DNA of 64,000 nucleotides. It comes from Chryseosolibacter sp964551035 (GTDB lineage Bacteria > Bacteroidota > Bacteroidia > Cytophagales > Cyclobacteriaceae). The notes under the pieces are model-generated. The model worked only from the letters and a program-made list of their open reading frames with translations, did not search any database and had not been told where the DNA came from. How positions within the stretch are numbered: position 1 is the first letter of the stretch; the number at the start of each line of letters is the position of its first letter. The DNA lies in assembly GCA_964551035.1 (NCBI GenBank), contig CAZKBK010000003.1, positions 136,373 through 200,372 of the forward strand. Direction: 5' to 3'. A program made the position numbers and the translations under genes. Shown one piece after another: positions 53,032-61,486 of this stretch.

Positions 53032-53856
53032 TTATTTCTTACGCAACAACTCCAACCTGACATCCACGGGAGCGTGGAATCTGCACAACGCGGCGTGCAT
53101 GACCCTGACCACAAAAGAAGTCGGGACAAGCCGGAGGAGATAGTAGATAAAAACGTTTACCCGTCCCGGAATGATGCGGCGTCGCTTTCTGAACATTCCG
53201 ACCACAGCGGCACGGGCAACCTGTCGTGGCGACAACCGACCCGACTTCGCGATCCAGCCGAGCTGGTCGATACGGGCCGTTGACTCCGGAAAGGAATCGA
53301 CCCCTGCCGGGCACAGTACACTCACATGAATGTTGCTCGCCCGCAGTTCCTGGTGAAGCCCCCGTGAAAACTGTGTGATAAAACTTTTGCTCGCCGCGTA
53401 CACACTCTTGAAGGGTACGGGAAAAAATCCCGCGAAACTGCTGCTGAACAACACCCACGCTTCCGGTTGCCGGCGCAACATCGGCAGAAACTCCCGCGTA
53501 ATCAGCGCTGGCGCAAAAACGTTCGTCTGAAGGAGTCGTTGGTAGAAGTCGGCGTCAAAATCTTCAAAGTTTCCCTGGTATCCGATGCCTGCATTGTTGA
53601 CGAGCACGTTGATCTCGAACCGTTGTTCCTCACACCACCCCAACAACCGATGCGGGGAACCGGTGAGGGAAAGGTCGATTTCAAAAAATGCCGTTTGGAC
53701 GCAATAGGCTGTTTGCATTTCGCTGGCGGTGTCGGCAAGACCTTCACCGGGAAGCGACACCAGTACTACGTTGAGGCCCTTCGACGCAATGCATTCCGCA
53801 ATCGCCTTTCCGATGCCCTTTGAAGCACCCGTAACCAATGCATACTGTCGACTCAC
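53032..53856 (-). CDS. Short-chain dehydrogenase/reductase
   Basis: 274 residues, classical SDR. The cofactor loop is TGASKGIGKAIA, then NVLVNNAGIGYQG, catalytic Ser in LFSSSFAGFF and YAASKSF (Tyr-x3-Lys). After the usual core there is a C-terminal part with GRVNVFIYYLLRLVPTSFVVRVMHAAL, hydrophobic enough to associate with membrane, as in SDRs acting on lipids. It overlaps the next upstream gene (epimerase) by 4 nt. Confidence 0.85.
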   Translation of the reverse strand: MSRQYALVTGASKGIGKAIAECIASKGLNVVLVSLPGEGLADTASEMQTAYCVQTAFFEIDLSLTGSPHRLLGWCEEQRFEINVLVNNAGIGYQGNFEDFDADFYQRLLQTNVFAPALITREFLPMLRRQPEAWVLFSSSFAGFFPVPFKSVYAASKSFITQFSRGLHQELRASNIHVSVLCPAGVDSFPESTARIDQLGWIAKSGRLSPRQVARAAVVGMFRKRRRIIPGRVNVFIYYLLRLVPTSFVVRVMHAALCRFHAPVDVRLELLRKK

Positions 53857-54845
53857 TGTAGTTTGGGTTGCAGTTGTAAAATTGTTCTGCCAAGCCCGTC
53901 AGCGAGTGGCGTTACGCGGTATCCGAGTTCATTCTCGGCCTTGGTCGACGATAGGGGCCAATGATACAGGTATTTCCTGACCCATTCGGGAGTGATCAGG
54001 GGTCGCGTATCAAATACTTTCGCTTTGATCAATTCGGACTTCGCAAAGGCAACCATCAATGACATCGGCAAATGAAACAGTTTCCGCTTAAGCCCGCACA
54101 GGCGGCTCAACAGCCGAAAAAGTTCATTATAACAGACATTTTCGCCACCGAGGATGTAGCGATGGGCGGATCGCCCTTTTTCCATGGCCTGGATATGCCC
54201 CTTAACGACATCATCAATGTACGCATAATTTCCTATGCTTTCGCCGTTACCGGGAATAAAACGCCATTTACCCGAAAAATACAGCCGTATCAATCTTGAA
54301 ATGGCATTGCTGTCGGTGTCGGCACCGGCGCCGTAGACGCGACTTGGGTTGACGATCACAACGGGTAGGCCATACGCCTCAGCGAAGCCGCGGCAAACTT
54401 CTTCCGCTTTCCACTTGGTATACTCGTAGGCATTAAAGAACGGATGCTCCCGTTGCGTGTCTTCGCAAACCGGCACATCACCTCTTGCGGGACCGAATAC
54501 GCCCGCGGTCGAGGTGAACACGACTTTCTCAACGCCGTTCCTTCTCGCCGCCTCCAGCACATTGCGGGTTCCGTCGACGTTTACGCGCTGATAGAGGAGT
54601 TTATCCGACGACCACACCCGCGCGTAAGCCGCCAGGTGGTATACCTGTCCGCACCCCCGCATGCCGCGCGTAAGCACGTGACGATCCGTCAAATCACCCT
54701 CAATTATGTTGATTGATTCCCGCTGAAACAATGCCTTGTCCGCACGGGGCCGGAGCAGAACCGTGACGCGATCGCCGCGCCGGAGGAGTTCCTTTACCAG
54801 TTCTCTCCCGATGTAACCTGAAGCACCCGTAAGAAAGACGTTCAT
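53853..54845 (-). CDS. NAD-dependent epimerase/dehydratase family protein
   Basis: 330 residues of the extended SDR class. The NAD loop is TGASGYIGRELVKELL, VYHLAAYARVW follows, and the catalytic pair is in YEYTKWKAE (Tyr-x3-Lys). It resembles dihydroflavonol-4-reductase/3-beta-HSD-like proteins, such as those in hopanoid or lipid operons. Together with the SDR gene that overlaps its end it may form a two-step lipid or sugar modification, but the substrate is unknown. Confidence 0.83.
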   Translation of the reverse strand: MNVFLTGASGYIGRELVKELLRRGDRVTVLLRPRADKALFQRESINIIEGDLTDRHVLTRGMRGCGQVYHLAAYARVWSSDKLLYQRVNVDGTRNVLEAARRNGVEKVVFTSTAGVFGPARGDVPVCEDTQREHPFFNAYEYTKWKAEEVCRGFAEAYGLPVVIVNPSRVYGAGADTDSNAISRLIRLYFSGKWRFIPGNGESIGNYAYIDDVVKGHIQAMEKGRSAHRYILGGENVCYNELFRLLSRLCGLKRKLFHLPMSLMVAFAKSELIKAKVFDTRPLITPEWVRKYLYHWPLSSTKAENELGYRVTPLADGLGRTILQLQPKLQ

Positions 54846-54946
54846 TGCGCGCGGATTATGGACGTATGCGTAAAAATCTCATTCCGGACGGGCTCCGGTG
54901 TCATATTCCGGATATGCGTGTTGCCCGGGGAAGATCCTCGGGTGAA

Positions 54947-54980
54947 GCGTAACCGGGTTCCGTCCATGGGAGGTCGGGAA
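54947..54980. terminator. Stem-loop after xseB
   Basis: CGGGTTCC / GGGAACCCG (8 bp) around a 14-nt loop, directly after the xseB stop (54994) on the minus strand. No clear T-run follows, so it is only a candidate. Confidence 0.35.
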
Positions 54981-54993
54981 CCCGCACCAGAAG

Positions 54994-55197
54994 CTAGGAC
55001 CCCTCGTCCAGCCCTTTCAAAATATCATTGACATCCTGTTCCGTGGAAGTCAGCTTTTCTTTACAAATGCGAATCAGGAACGCCGCGCGCTTTACCTTTT
55101 CCGACAATGCGTCCACCGAGATGTGTCCCTCTTCAATCTCGGTTACGATCTGCTGGAGTTCCTCGAAAGCTTGGGTATAGTTCGGTGTTTCAGTCAT
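54994..55197 (-). CDS. xseB: Exodeoxyribonuclease VII small subunit
   Basis: 67 residues. The two-helix XseB fold is seen in YTQAFEELQQIVTEIEEGHISVDALSEKVKRAAFLIRICKEKLTSTEQDVNDIL. It binds XseA to make the single-strand-specific nuclease that works in mismatch repair and DNA damage. It overlaps xseA by 4 nt (ATGA), so subunit synthesis is coupled. Confidence 0.92.
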   Translation of the reverse strand: MTETPNYTQAFEELQQIVTEIEEGHISVDALSEKVKRAAFLIRICKEKLTSTEQDVNDILKGLDEGS

Positions 55198-56594
55198 CCG
55201 GCTTTTTCATTTACAGATTTGATCTCGCTTTCAAACATCCCACTGGCGAGCGTCGTGGTGACTTTATCGCCGGTCTTCACGTCGGCCGTCGTCTTGATCG
55301 CGGCTCCATTGATGCGGGTGATGCTGTAGCCGCGCTTCAATACTTCATCCGGGCTCATGTTGTGCACGCTTTTCTCGAAACTTTCCATTTCCAAAACCCG
55401 CCGGCGAAGCAAGGTGCTGGCGTCCTTTGAAACGCTCTCCAACTGCCGCCGCAATTCCTGTCGGTTCAGGGCAAGATACGAAAACACTGCCTTCTGCAGG
55501 GCGAACGTCTCCGATGCCTGACCCGATTTTTCCCGGGCGACGAGAAAGCGGGAAAACTGGATCAGCGACCGCGCCCGGCCTTCAACCCGGTGCTTTCCGG
55601 AAAGGAGGATATTTCCAGTGACCGACCGGAAATATCGCACCGCATTGGAGAACGCCGACCTTTCCGCCCGAACGATCTCCTTGCTGAGCGCCCTGAGTTT
55701 TTCCGCGGCTTCCATAACCGGGGTCGCAAACTCGTCGAAGCGGGAGATGAGAAAGTTGGCAAGGTCGGTAGGCGTGATGGCATTTCTGAACGCCACCAGC
55801 TCCGCCACCGTTTCATTCGTAGCATGGCCGATGCCGGTGATCACCGGAATCGGAAAGCGGGCGATGTCGCGGCAAAGGTCGAGGTTATTAAAACAGGACA
55901 GCCCGACTTCGCCGCCGCCGCCCCTGATGATGGCCACCACGTCGAAATGGTCCGCGACCCGGCGGATGCGCGAGAGCTGATAGCGGATGGAGTCGACGGC
56001 GCGTTCACCCTGCAGCACCGAGGGAAATAGCATGAGCGTGAACCGGTATCCGCCCGGATTGCCGGTGATCACTTCCTGAAAGTCGGCGTATCCCTTGCTG
56101 GTTTCAACAGAAATGATGGCGGCGCGCTTCGGCAGCAGGGGGAACTTCAACGACCGGTTCGAATCAAAAATTCCCTCCCCGCGCAGCGCGGCCACCGTCT
56201 CAGCTTTTTCACGCTCTAACTCGCCGAGGGTAAAGATGGGGTCGATGTCGAGGATACGCAGTGACAGCCCGTGTACCGGATCAAACGCGACCTTCGCGCA
56301 AAACAGCATGGTGATGCCATCCTTGAGCGGCGCTTTGACGACCTCTAGAAAAGTGCGGTTGATCCTCATGTAATCGTCTTTCCAGAGGTTGGAACGAAGT
56401 TGGGCGATGACCTTTCCGTCGCGCTTTTCCACCAATTCCGGATAACAATGGCCGGAATGCGGGTAGTAGTTGAGTTTGTTCATTTCCGCCTTGACCCAAA
56501 AAGAACTGCCGTAGCGCTCCGACAGCGTCTTCTGGATGCTGCGGGTGACCTCGAGCAGCGAAAATATTTTCCGGTCGGTGATGGGCGTCGTCAT
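55194..56594 (-). CDS. xseA: Exodeoxyribonuclease VII large subunit
   Basis: 466 residues from the ATG at 56594 (MTTPITDRKIFSLLEV); the frame stays open to 56666 but the extension lacks family character. The N-terminal OB fold (about 10-110, SFWVKAEMNKLNYYPHSGHCYPELVEK) is followed by the catalytic domain with AIIRGGGGEVGLSCFNNLDLCRDIARFPIPVITGIGHATNETVAELVA, with RGGG and GIGHATDxT-like motifs of XseA (here GHATNET). A coiled-coil region (about 300-420) and a small tail (DEVLKRGYSIT) end the protein. Confidence 0.94.
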   Translation of the reverse strand: MTTPITDRKIFSLLEVTRSIQKTLSERYGSSFWVKAEMNKLNYYPHSGHCYPELVEKRDGKVIAQLRSNLWKDDYMRINRTFLEVVKAPLKDGITMLFCAKVAFDPVHGLSLRILDIDPIFTLGELEREKAETVAALRGEGIFDSNRSLKFPLLPKRAAIISVETSKGYADFQEVITGNPGGYRFTLMLFPSVLQGERAVDSIRYQLSRIRRVADHFDVVAIIRGGGGEVGLSCFNNLDLCRDIARFPIPVITGIGHATNETVAELVAFRNAITPTDLANFLISRFDEFATPVMEAAEKLRALSKEIVRAERSAFSNAVRYFRSVTGNILLSGKHRVEGRARSLIQFSRFLVAREKSGQASETFALQKAVFSYLALNRQELRRQLESVSKDASTLLRRRVLEMESFEKSVHNMSPDEVLKRGYSITRINGAAIKTTADVKTGDKVTTTLASGMFESEIKSVNEKAG

Positions 56595-56662
56595 GATAGG
56601 AAAGACAATATACAAAAAGGGGTGGTACCCCTTTCGCCGGTATTGAGGATAATGGGCGGCGA

Positions 56663-57826
56663 TCAAAACCGCCTGACCGGCCGCACCGCGATGGTGGTGA
56701 TTTTCTTGAGGTGCTGCACGTTACTTCCCGTGCCGAAGGCGACGCCCCATACGCCGACGTCATCGATCTCCGAAGAACAAGCATAGGTGAGTGTCGAAAA
56801 GCCGAACGTTGAATGGAAGTTGGCACCGAGGTTAAACAGGTTGTGATACACGGCATGCAACTCGTCCCTGGAGGGCAGAAACCAGTCGGTATAGCCACCG
56901 ATGGCGGCATCCCCCGCGATGACTGCCGGCGTATTGGGTCCCGCGCAACCGTTCGCCAGAATCTTGGCGGTATTCTCGCTTCCGGTACCGATATCCGTCG
57001 ACGTTCCTCCGATAAACGTCCCATAGCATCCCCAGTCGACATCTACCCACGGGTCCGCGCCACCGGACCACGCCGCGGGCGCTGCTTCAAGGTAACGCCA
57101 TCCATCGCTGTACGCGCCCTTGTCATAGAAAACGATGCCTCCCGCGGGACCTTCCCCACCTATCCAGTAAGTCGCTTGCCCGAGCGTTGTAAAGCTGACC
57201 TCTTCCCCGTAAGACGTACCTTCACTGTTGATGGCATAGGCGCGCACGTAGTGCGTTGTACTCGGCGTGAGCCCGGCCAACGACGAGGTGAAACTACCCT
57301 CACCGCTTCCGTCGGTGGTGTGCATGTCGTCATTCACGTTGGGACCAGGACTTGTGCCATAGACAACACCACGTGCCGTCACGGGGGCTCCACCATCGTC
57401 GGTGACATCCCCGCCGGCCAGGGCGGTGCTGGCTCCGATGTTCTCCGGCGTTCGCGTCGTGACGGTTGGCACCACGGCGTTTGCCGTCACTTTCACCGTC
57501 TCTGAATAATGGGGGGCGCAGGTTCCCTCCTGGATCTTCATCCGGAACCAGGAAGGGAATTGAACGGGGACATACTTGATCGTGTCGGATGTCCTGCCGG
57601 GGAGGTCGTTCCACGTTGCATTGTCGTGGGATAGTTGCCATTGCACGCTGCCGCGGCTGTGGTCAATGTCGAAGTAAACCGTATCGTCCGGGTCGATGGA
57701 CAGGGTATGCTGCTGCGCGGAGAGCGAAAAAACTGACGAGACAGCCAACAACAGCGCAGCGACAGCGCATCGCGCCTGCGCCCGAAGGCTGTCAATAAAG
57801 TACGCTGTGTTTCTCATCGTCATCAT
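56663..57826 (-). CDS. Secreted FN3-like / DUF1566 protein
   Basis: 387 residues. An N-terminal signal with basic start and AVAALLLAVSSVFSLSAQQ suggests export. Residues about 40-110 look like an Ig/PKD-type domain, and 112-210 like an FN3 domain (LAGLTPSTTHYVRAYAINSEGTSYGEEVSFTT). The C-terminal part (about 215-387; GPAGGIVFYDKG, GYTDWFLPSRDEL, RPVRRF) is the Fib_succ_major/DUF1566 type found in surface proteins. The start overlaps the stop of the next upstream gene (T9SS protein) by 4 nt. A surface role is likely; no enzyme motif is seen. Confidence 0.75.
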   Translation of the reverse strand: MMTMRNTAYFIDSLRAQARCAVAALLLAVSSVFSLSAQQHTLSIDPDDTVYFDIDHSRGSVQWQLSHDNATWNDLPGRTSDTIKYVPVQFPSWFRMKIQEGTCAPHYSETVKVTANAVVPTVTTRTPENIGASTALAGGDVTDDGGAPVTARGVVYGTSPGPNVNDDMHTTDGSGEGSFTSSLAGLTPSTTHYVRAYAINSEGTSYGEEVSFTTLGQATYWIGGEGPAGGIVFYDKGAYSDGWRYLEAAPAAWSGGADPWVDVDWGCYGTFIGGTSTDIGTGSENTAKILANGCAGPNTPAVIAGDAAIGGYTDWFLPSRDELHAVYHNLFNLGANFHSTFGFSTLTYACSSEIDDVGVWGVAFGTGSNVQHLKKITTIAVRPVRRF

Positions 57827-58458
57827 TTGACCGATACGCGCATCACATAATCTCTATTTCGCGCGTGTACCTTCAGCAGGTAAATTCCTTTTGGAAGAGC
57901 GTTCGTGTATATTTCGTGCGCCCCGGGCGTCAGCGCTTCCGTCCATATCTCCTTTCCCTTGCTGTCGTACAGCGATAAGGTTGCCGCGGGTTCTCCGGTT
58001 TCGATGGTTAGTTTCCCGCGTACAGGATTCGGATAGATGGCAAAGGGAATCTCATCCGCCGCCGCTATCGAGGTGGGTATATCGACGAATACCATCACCT
58101 CGTCCTCCGCCGTGCATCCCACGTCATCGGTCACCGTCACGGCATATGCGGCATCCGAATCGCCGGTCGTGACTTCCATGTTTGGATCCTCGCCACCTGA
58201 CGGTTGCCATGAATAGCTGTAAGGAGGGGTACCTCCGTCAGCGACAGGGTCGCCGCCCAGGGTCACCTGTTCTCCGGGCGGGGAAAAGATGTCGGCGCCT
58301 GCGTCCGCGGTCAGCGGTGGCGGTTGGTTGGATGCAAGGGTATAGCGGTGTGTTTGCTGGGCGAAGGTTGTAAGGGAGGCGCACCCGGCAACGAACAGGA
58401 CAAGCATTCGTACTCGCGGACGGATTATGGTTGTGGGGGTAATGCAGTATTTTGGCAA
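57823..58458 (-). CDS. T9SS-sorted PKD-like surface protein
   Basis: 211 residues from a TTG at 58458, which gives a basic n-region; the ATG at 58407 is an alternative. A signal peptide ends at TTFAQ. A PKD-like segment (PPPLTADAGADIF to DEVMVFVD, about 45-128) includes the GTPPYSYSWQPSGG loop. The last 80 residues (IPFAIYPNPVRGKLTIETG to DYVMRVSVK) are a T9SS type A sorting domain. It is probably a small adhesin or matrix protein, co-transcribed with the DUF1566 protein. Confidence 0.75.
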   Translation of the reverse strand: MPKYCITPTTIIRPRVRMLVLFVAGCASLTTFAQQTHRYTLASNQPPPLTADAGADIFSPPGEQVTLGGDPVADGGTPPYSYSWQPSGGEDPNMEVTTGDSDAAYAVTVTDDVGCTAEDEVMVFVDIPTSIAAADEIPFAIYPNPVRGKLTIETGEPAATLSLYDSKGKEIWTEALTPGAHEIYTNALPKGIYLLKVHARNRDYVMRVSVK

Positions 58459-58481
58459 AGGATGTGTTTAATGGCTGGCCT

Positions 58482-58489
58482 TAAATTTG
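58482..58489 (+). promoter_or_regulatory. -7 element before the VOC genes
   Basis: TAAATTTG matches TAnnTTTG exactly. The start site would be near 58496, at the foot of the hairpin at 58493-58537. Confidence 0.45.
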
Positions 58490-58492
58490 CAA

Positions 58493-58537
58493 AAAAATGG
58501 CCGGTTATCATACGGTTTTACGGTCACGGCCATTTTT
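58493..58537 (+). promoter_or_regulatory. Leader hairpin with U-run before the VOC genes
   Basis: AAAAATGGCC / GGCCATTTTT is a perfect 10-bp stem with a 25-nt loop in a divergent intergenic region, 31 nt before the first VOC gene. As both neighbours start here, a simple gene-end terminator is not needed. It may be an attenuator, an mRNA-stabilising 5' stem or an operator. Confidence 0.5.
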
Positions 58538-58568
58538 AACATTCGCAAGAATAATTGAAATTTAGTGT

Positions 58569-58946
58569 ATGAATCTTTCCGCTAAAATTACCGGGGTGCG
58601 TTATGTGCTGGCCGTAAAAGACCTTGAAAAATCGGGCAATTTTTATACGAGCAAACTCGGATTCAAAACGCTCTGGAAAGGTCGGGGCTGGCATTTTCTA
58701 AGCCGGGAAAAATTTACGGTTATGCTTGGTGAGTGCCCTGACGACCGCTCCGCTTTTGAGACTGTCAATCACTCCTACTTCGCTTATATCGATGTGGAAA
58801 ATATTGACGCATTGCACCGGGAGTTTAAAACCAATGAAGTTGAAATTCGGAGTGACCTCACCAATGAACCGTGGGGGCAACGTGAGTTCTCAATCCGCAC
58901 GATCGACGGACATCGCATCCGGTTCGGTGAAGAAATCAAAAACTAA
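58569..58946 (+). CDS. VOC-family protein 1 (glyoxalase/bleomycin-resistance fold)
   Basis: 125 residues, one VOC module: beta-alpha-beta-beta-beta halves with RYVLAVKDLEKSGNFYTSKLGFKTLW and DVENIDALHREFKTNEVE, ending REFSIRTIDGHRIRFGEE. VOC proteins bind a metal and act as glyoxalases, dioxygenases, epimerases or drug-binding proteins; the ligand residues cannot be assigned safely. It is the first of three VOC genes in a cluster, with the next starting 3 nt after its stop. Confidence 0.82.
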   Translation: MNLSAKITGVRYVLAVKDLEKSGNFYTSKLGFKTLWKGRGWHFLSREKFTVMLGECPDDRSAFETVNHSYFAYIDVENIDALHREFKTNEVEIRSDLTNEPWGQREFSIRTIDGHRIRFGEEIKN

Positions 58947-58949
58947 GGT

Positions 58950-59345
58950 ATGGAAATCCGAAACCTATGTGTATTGCTCCAGGTTTTCGATATGAAAACC
59001 TCTCTTGCATTTTATGTGGACATTCTTGGATTTGCAATCCATGAAAGTGCCGGTGAACAAAATGACATGGGCTGGGTCTGGTTAAAAAGAAACAATCTGG
59101 ACCTCATGCTGAATACACAGTATGAATTGTTCTCCCGTCCCGCGCATCCGGAGGCGCATCGGGTGAAAGGGCACAGCGACACGATCCTCTACCTGGGTTG
59201 TCCCGATGTAGATGCTGCTTATCATGAGCTCGTATCAAAGGGAGTGAAATGCGATCCGCCCAAAGTCGCTCCTTATGGAATGAAGCAACTCTATTTTAGC
59301 GATTCTGATGGTTACGGGATCTGTTTCCAATGGAAAACATCGTAA
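58950..59345 (+). CDS. VOC-family protein 2
   Basis: 131 residues, again one VOC module: LLQVFDMKTSLAFYVDILGFAIHESAG, DMGWVWLKRNNLDLMLNT, SDTILYLGCPDVDAAYHELVSKGVKC, and the end KQLYFSDSDGYGICFQW. The C-terminal SDxDGYGICFQ is the usual DPDGN-I-FxE region. It follows the first VOC gene after 3 nt and is surely co-transcribed. The substrate is unknown. Confidence 0.82.
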   Translation: MEIRNLCVLLQVFDMKTSLAFYVDILGFAIHESAGEQNDMGWVWLKRNNLDLMLNTQYELFSRPAHPEAHRVKGHSDTILYLGCPDVDAAYHELVSKGVKCDPPKVAPYGMKQLYFSDSDGYGICFQWKTS

Positions 59346-59542
59346 AGGGAAAATTTTGCAATGGGCTATGCCAAACCTCGATCACACATTACTATCCTCC
59401 AGCATTCGCTTTCTTCGCAGGCAAAAGGGCATTTTTATATGGAATTAAAATCAATGAAAATGCAAAGCTAAAGCAGTTATCCTGAAAGGACCTGCCTAAG
59501 ATACCTGCAGGAACCACTAAGTTCATCGTATCGCGAGACACT

Positions 59543-60412
59543 ATGAAGACCTCAGAAATAACCGATCCCATGTTTCGCGCTGCCGTTGAAGCCATTGACA
59601 ACGGCGAATTAACCGCCTTGCAGCATCTGCTGGAACGCCACTCCAAACTTGTATCAAAGCGACTTGATATTCCGGAAGCGGGATACTTCAAGCATCCGTA
59701 TCTGATGTGGTTTATTGCCGATAACCCCATCCGGAACGGGAAGTTACCGACGAACATAATTGAAATTACCCGCTTGATTCTCCGGTATGCACAGGAATAT
59801 GCCAAAGAAAGTTACCAGGAACAGGTCGAATATACCCTGGGGCTTACCGAGACCGGGAGAATTCCCAAAGAATGTGGTGTACAGATTGAACTGATTGATC
59901 TGTTGATTGACTACGGTGCTACTCCGGGCAACGGCCACGGCGCACTCACACATGGGAATATCGAGGCGGCAAAACACATCATTGAAAAAAGCGGAATTGT
60001 AACGCTGACCGCGGCGCTTTGCCTTGATCGCTCACGGGATATACAGCGACTGTTAAATGAATCAACGGAAGAAGATAGACAAATCGCACTGATGGCAACA
60101 GCCTTTTACGGGAAACCGGAAGCGGTGTCGTTACTGATTCAATCCGGCACCGATGTTAACGGCTACATTGAGCATAGTTTTCATACACACGCCTTTCCCC
60201 TGCACCAGGCAGTATTCTCTGGTTCTTTTGAAACAGTAAGACTTCTCACGGAAGCGGGCGCAAATCTTCATGCAAGAGATAAGATGTATGACGGAACTCC
60301 GCTCGAATGGGCCGTACACATGCAAACAGAGGTCACGGATGAAACAATCCGGGCAAAGTATGCGCAGATAGAAACCTATTTGAAAGGATTCAGTTTAACG
60401 CAATGCCTATGA
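59543..60412 (+). CDS. Ankyrin-repeat protein
   Basis: 289 residues, no signal sequence. At least four ankyrin units can be recognised: residues about 15-45 (AIDNGELTALQHLLERH), 115-150 (IELIDLLIDYGATPGNGHGALTHGNIEAAKHIIEKSG), 185-215 (GKPEAVSLLIQSGTDVNG), and 220-255 (FPLHQAVFSGSFETVRLLTEAGANLHARD), the last being the most canonical. Such proteins usually bind other proteins. The 3' end overlaps the third VOC gene by 10 nt. It is preceded by a 197-nt gap with no gene. Confidence 0.8.
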   Translation: MKTSEITDPMFRAAVEAIDNGELTALQHLLERHSKLVSKRLDIPEAGYFKHPYLMWFIADNPIRNGKLPTNIIEITRLILRYAQEYAKESYQEQVEYTLGLTETGRIPKECGVQIELIDLLIDYGATPGNGHGALTHGNIEAAKHIIEKSGIVTLTAALCLDRSRDIQRLLNESTEEDRQIALMATAFYGKPEAVSLLIQSGTDVNGYIEHSFHTHAFPLHQAVFSGSFETVRLLTEAGANLHARDKMYDGTPLEWAVHMQTEVTDETIRAKYAQIETYLKGFSLTQCL

Positions 60413-60837
60413 AACCCCAGCTGAAGTATGTAAGCCCGATCCTCTGGACTAAGGACCTGAAGGCAACGACCACGTTTTACACTACTGTGTTAGGATTTAC
60501 CGCACACAGTAGTTTCCCTGATTTTGTTTCGCTGGCCAGGGATCGGGTAGAGATCATGTTTGTTGTTCCCGGCAACAATCCGGAAGGCGGGGACTCAAGC
60601 GATCCGGAATCGTTCTTTCCTAAACCGCTCCTCACGGGAAGTCTATATTTCACTATGAAAAATGTGGATGAACTCTGGCTTGAATTCAAAGACAGGCCTA
60701 AAGTAGTTTCACCCTTATGTAATCAGGAATACTGGATGCGTGACTTCTCGATCCGGGATAACAACGGCTACGAATTGGTTTTTGGCGAACCCATTTCCTA
60801 CAAGGGTCCCGGTAACAATGAAACGAATGATCAATAA
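60403..60837 (+). CDS. VOC-family protein 3
   Basis: 144 residues, one VOC module: VSPILWTKDLKATTTFYTTVLGFTAHS, DFVSLARDRVEIMFV, SLYFTMKNVDELWLEFKDR, and YWMRDFSIRDNNGYELVFGEP. The start overlaps the ankyrin gene by 10 nt. It may pair with VOC protein 1 or 2 as a mixed dimer, since VOC modules work in pairs. Confidence 0.82.
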   Translation: MPMKPQLKYVSPILWTKDLKATTTFYTTVLGFTAHSSFPDFVSLARDRVEIMFVVPGNNPEGGDSSDPESFFPKPLLTGSLYFTMKNVDELWLEFKDRPKVVSPLCNQEYWMRDFSIRDNNGYELVFGEPISYKGPGNNETNDQ

Positions 60838-60920
60838 ACCGAAAAAAACTACCGTTGAAATCATTTATTGCTCCCCGTTCTCCTTTGCTTGTCGTAATAC
60901 TGTATTTAATCTGCTTAAGC

Positions 60921-60957
60921 AAAAAAACCGCCTGTTCAATGATGATTAGGCGGTTTT
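60921..60957. terminator. Bidirectional terminator at the edge of the AT-rich insert
   Basis: AAAACCGCCT / AGGCGGTTTT (10 bp, 14-nt loop). Read on the minus strand it has a run of seven T; on the plus strand four T. It ends the VOC/ankyrin transcript and would stop any leftward transcript from 61.0-61.4 kb. Confidence 0.75.
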
Positions 60958-61381
60958 GAAATTTGTTGGATGCTGCTTTAGTAGACCGGCAGGGGATGTA
61001 AATCTTTTGCAAGAAGTTGACTTACAATTAAAAACAGAAGCGGTAGCAATGAAACTCACCTAATCGCTCACCAGGAAGTCAATAACGCAATCACGCGCCT
61101 TATGATTTGATTCAATTTTAGTTGAGGATTGTGAAATAACAAGCGAGGGATTGAATCTTTGATCTTTCTTTCACGTCTTGAAGACGTTTAAGGCATGCTG
61201 GTGAAAAGAAAATTCATGAGATATTGAGAGGAGCAAGCGATGTTTTCGCTACGCTCAAACCCAATTTCGAAGGTCTGTTCGTTTGAGACTTTTTTAAAGT
61301 CCCAGAACCGGATTTAGGAGGGGTTTTTGTGCATAGAATAACATCTCGCTGAGCAGGGTAAGATGTGTAGCCAGCCGATTG
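60958..61381. other. Intergenic region without a recognised gene (left flank of AT-rich insert)
   Basis: About 420 nt with only very short frames on both strands. It holds a CTCAAAC / GTTTGAG inverted pair (about 61254 and 61282) and stretches of T. The rightward promoter of the next gene starts at 61382. No tRNA or attachment site could be proven, though base composition changes here. Confidence 0.4.
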
Positions 61382-61412
61382 TTTGAAAAATAGAATTCCA
61401 TTGCTACCTTTA
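61382..61412 (+). promoter_or_regulatory. Promoter of the dCTP-deaminase-like operon
   Basis: TTTG (61382-61385), a 19-nt spacer and TACCTTTA (61405-61412) fit the Bacteroidota consensus with one mismatch. The start site would be near 61416-61420, so the ATG at 61415 cannot be the translation start. Confidence 0.55.
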
Positions 61413-61416
61413 GTAT

Positions 61417-61457
61417 GAGCCCATGTGATACAACGGAAGTTGCATTCATATGGGCTC
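61417..61457 (+). promoter_or_regulatory. Stem-loop at the 5' end of the dCTP-deaminase-like mRNA
   Basis: GAGCCCAT / ATGGGCTC (8 bp) encloses an inner CAAC-GGAA-GTTG hairpin. It would form the very 5' end of the transcript, 30 nt before the chosen ATG. It could protect the mRNA or be a regulatory site. Confidence 0.5.
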
Positions 61458-61486
61458 TTGTTGAAATATTAACCCCCGAGTTGAAA

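Noticed and set aside
59392..59805. Minus-strand frame of about 137 codons over the ankyrin gene start
   Set aside because: Shadow of the ankyrin gene and its leader; no signal, motif or promoter supports it.
60979..60991. 13-nt sequence TAGTAGACCGGCA shared with 27279-27291, considered as an attachment site or tRNA 3' end
   Set aside because: Tens of 13-nt matches are expected by chance in 64 kb, neither copy folds as a tRNA end, and no integrase is present. Both copies lie near terminators, which may be a coincidence.
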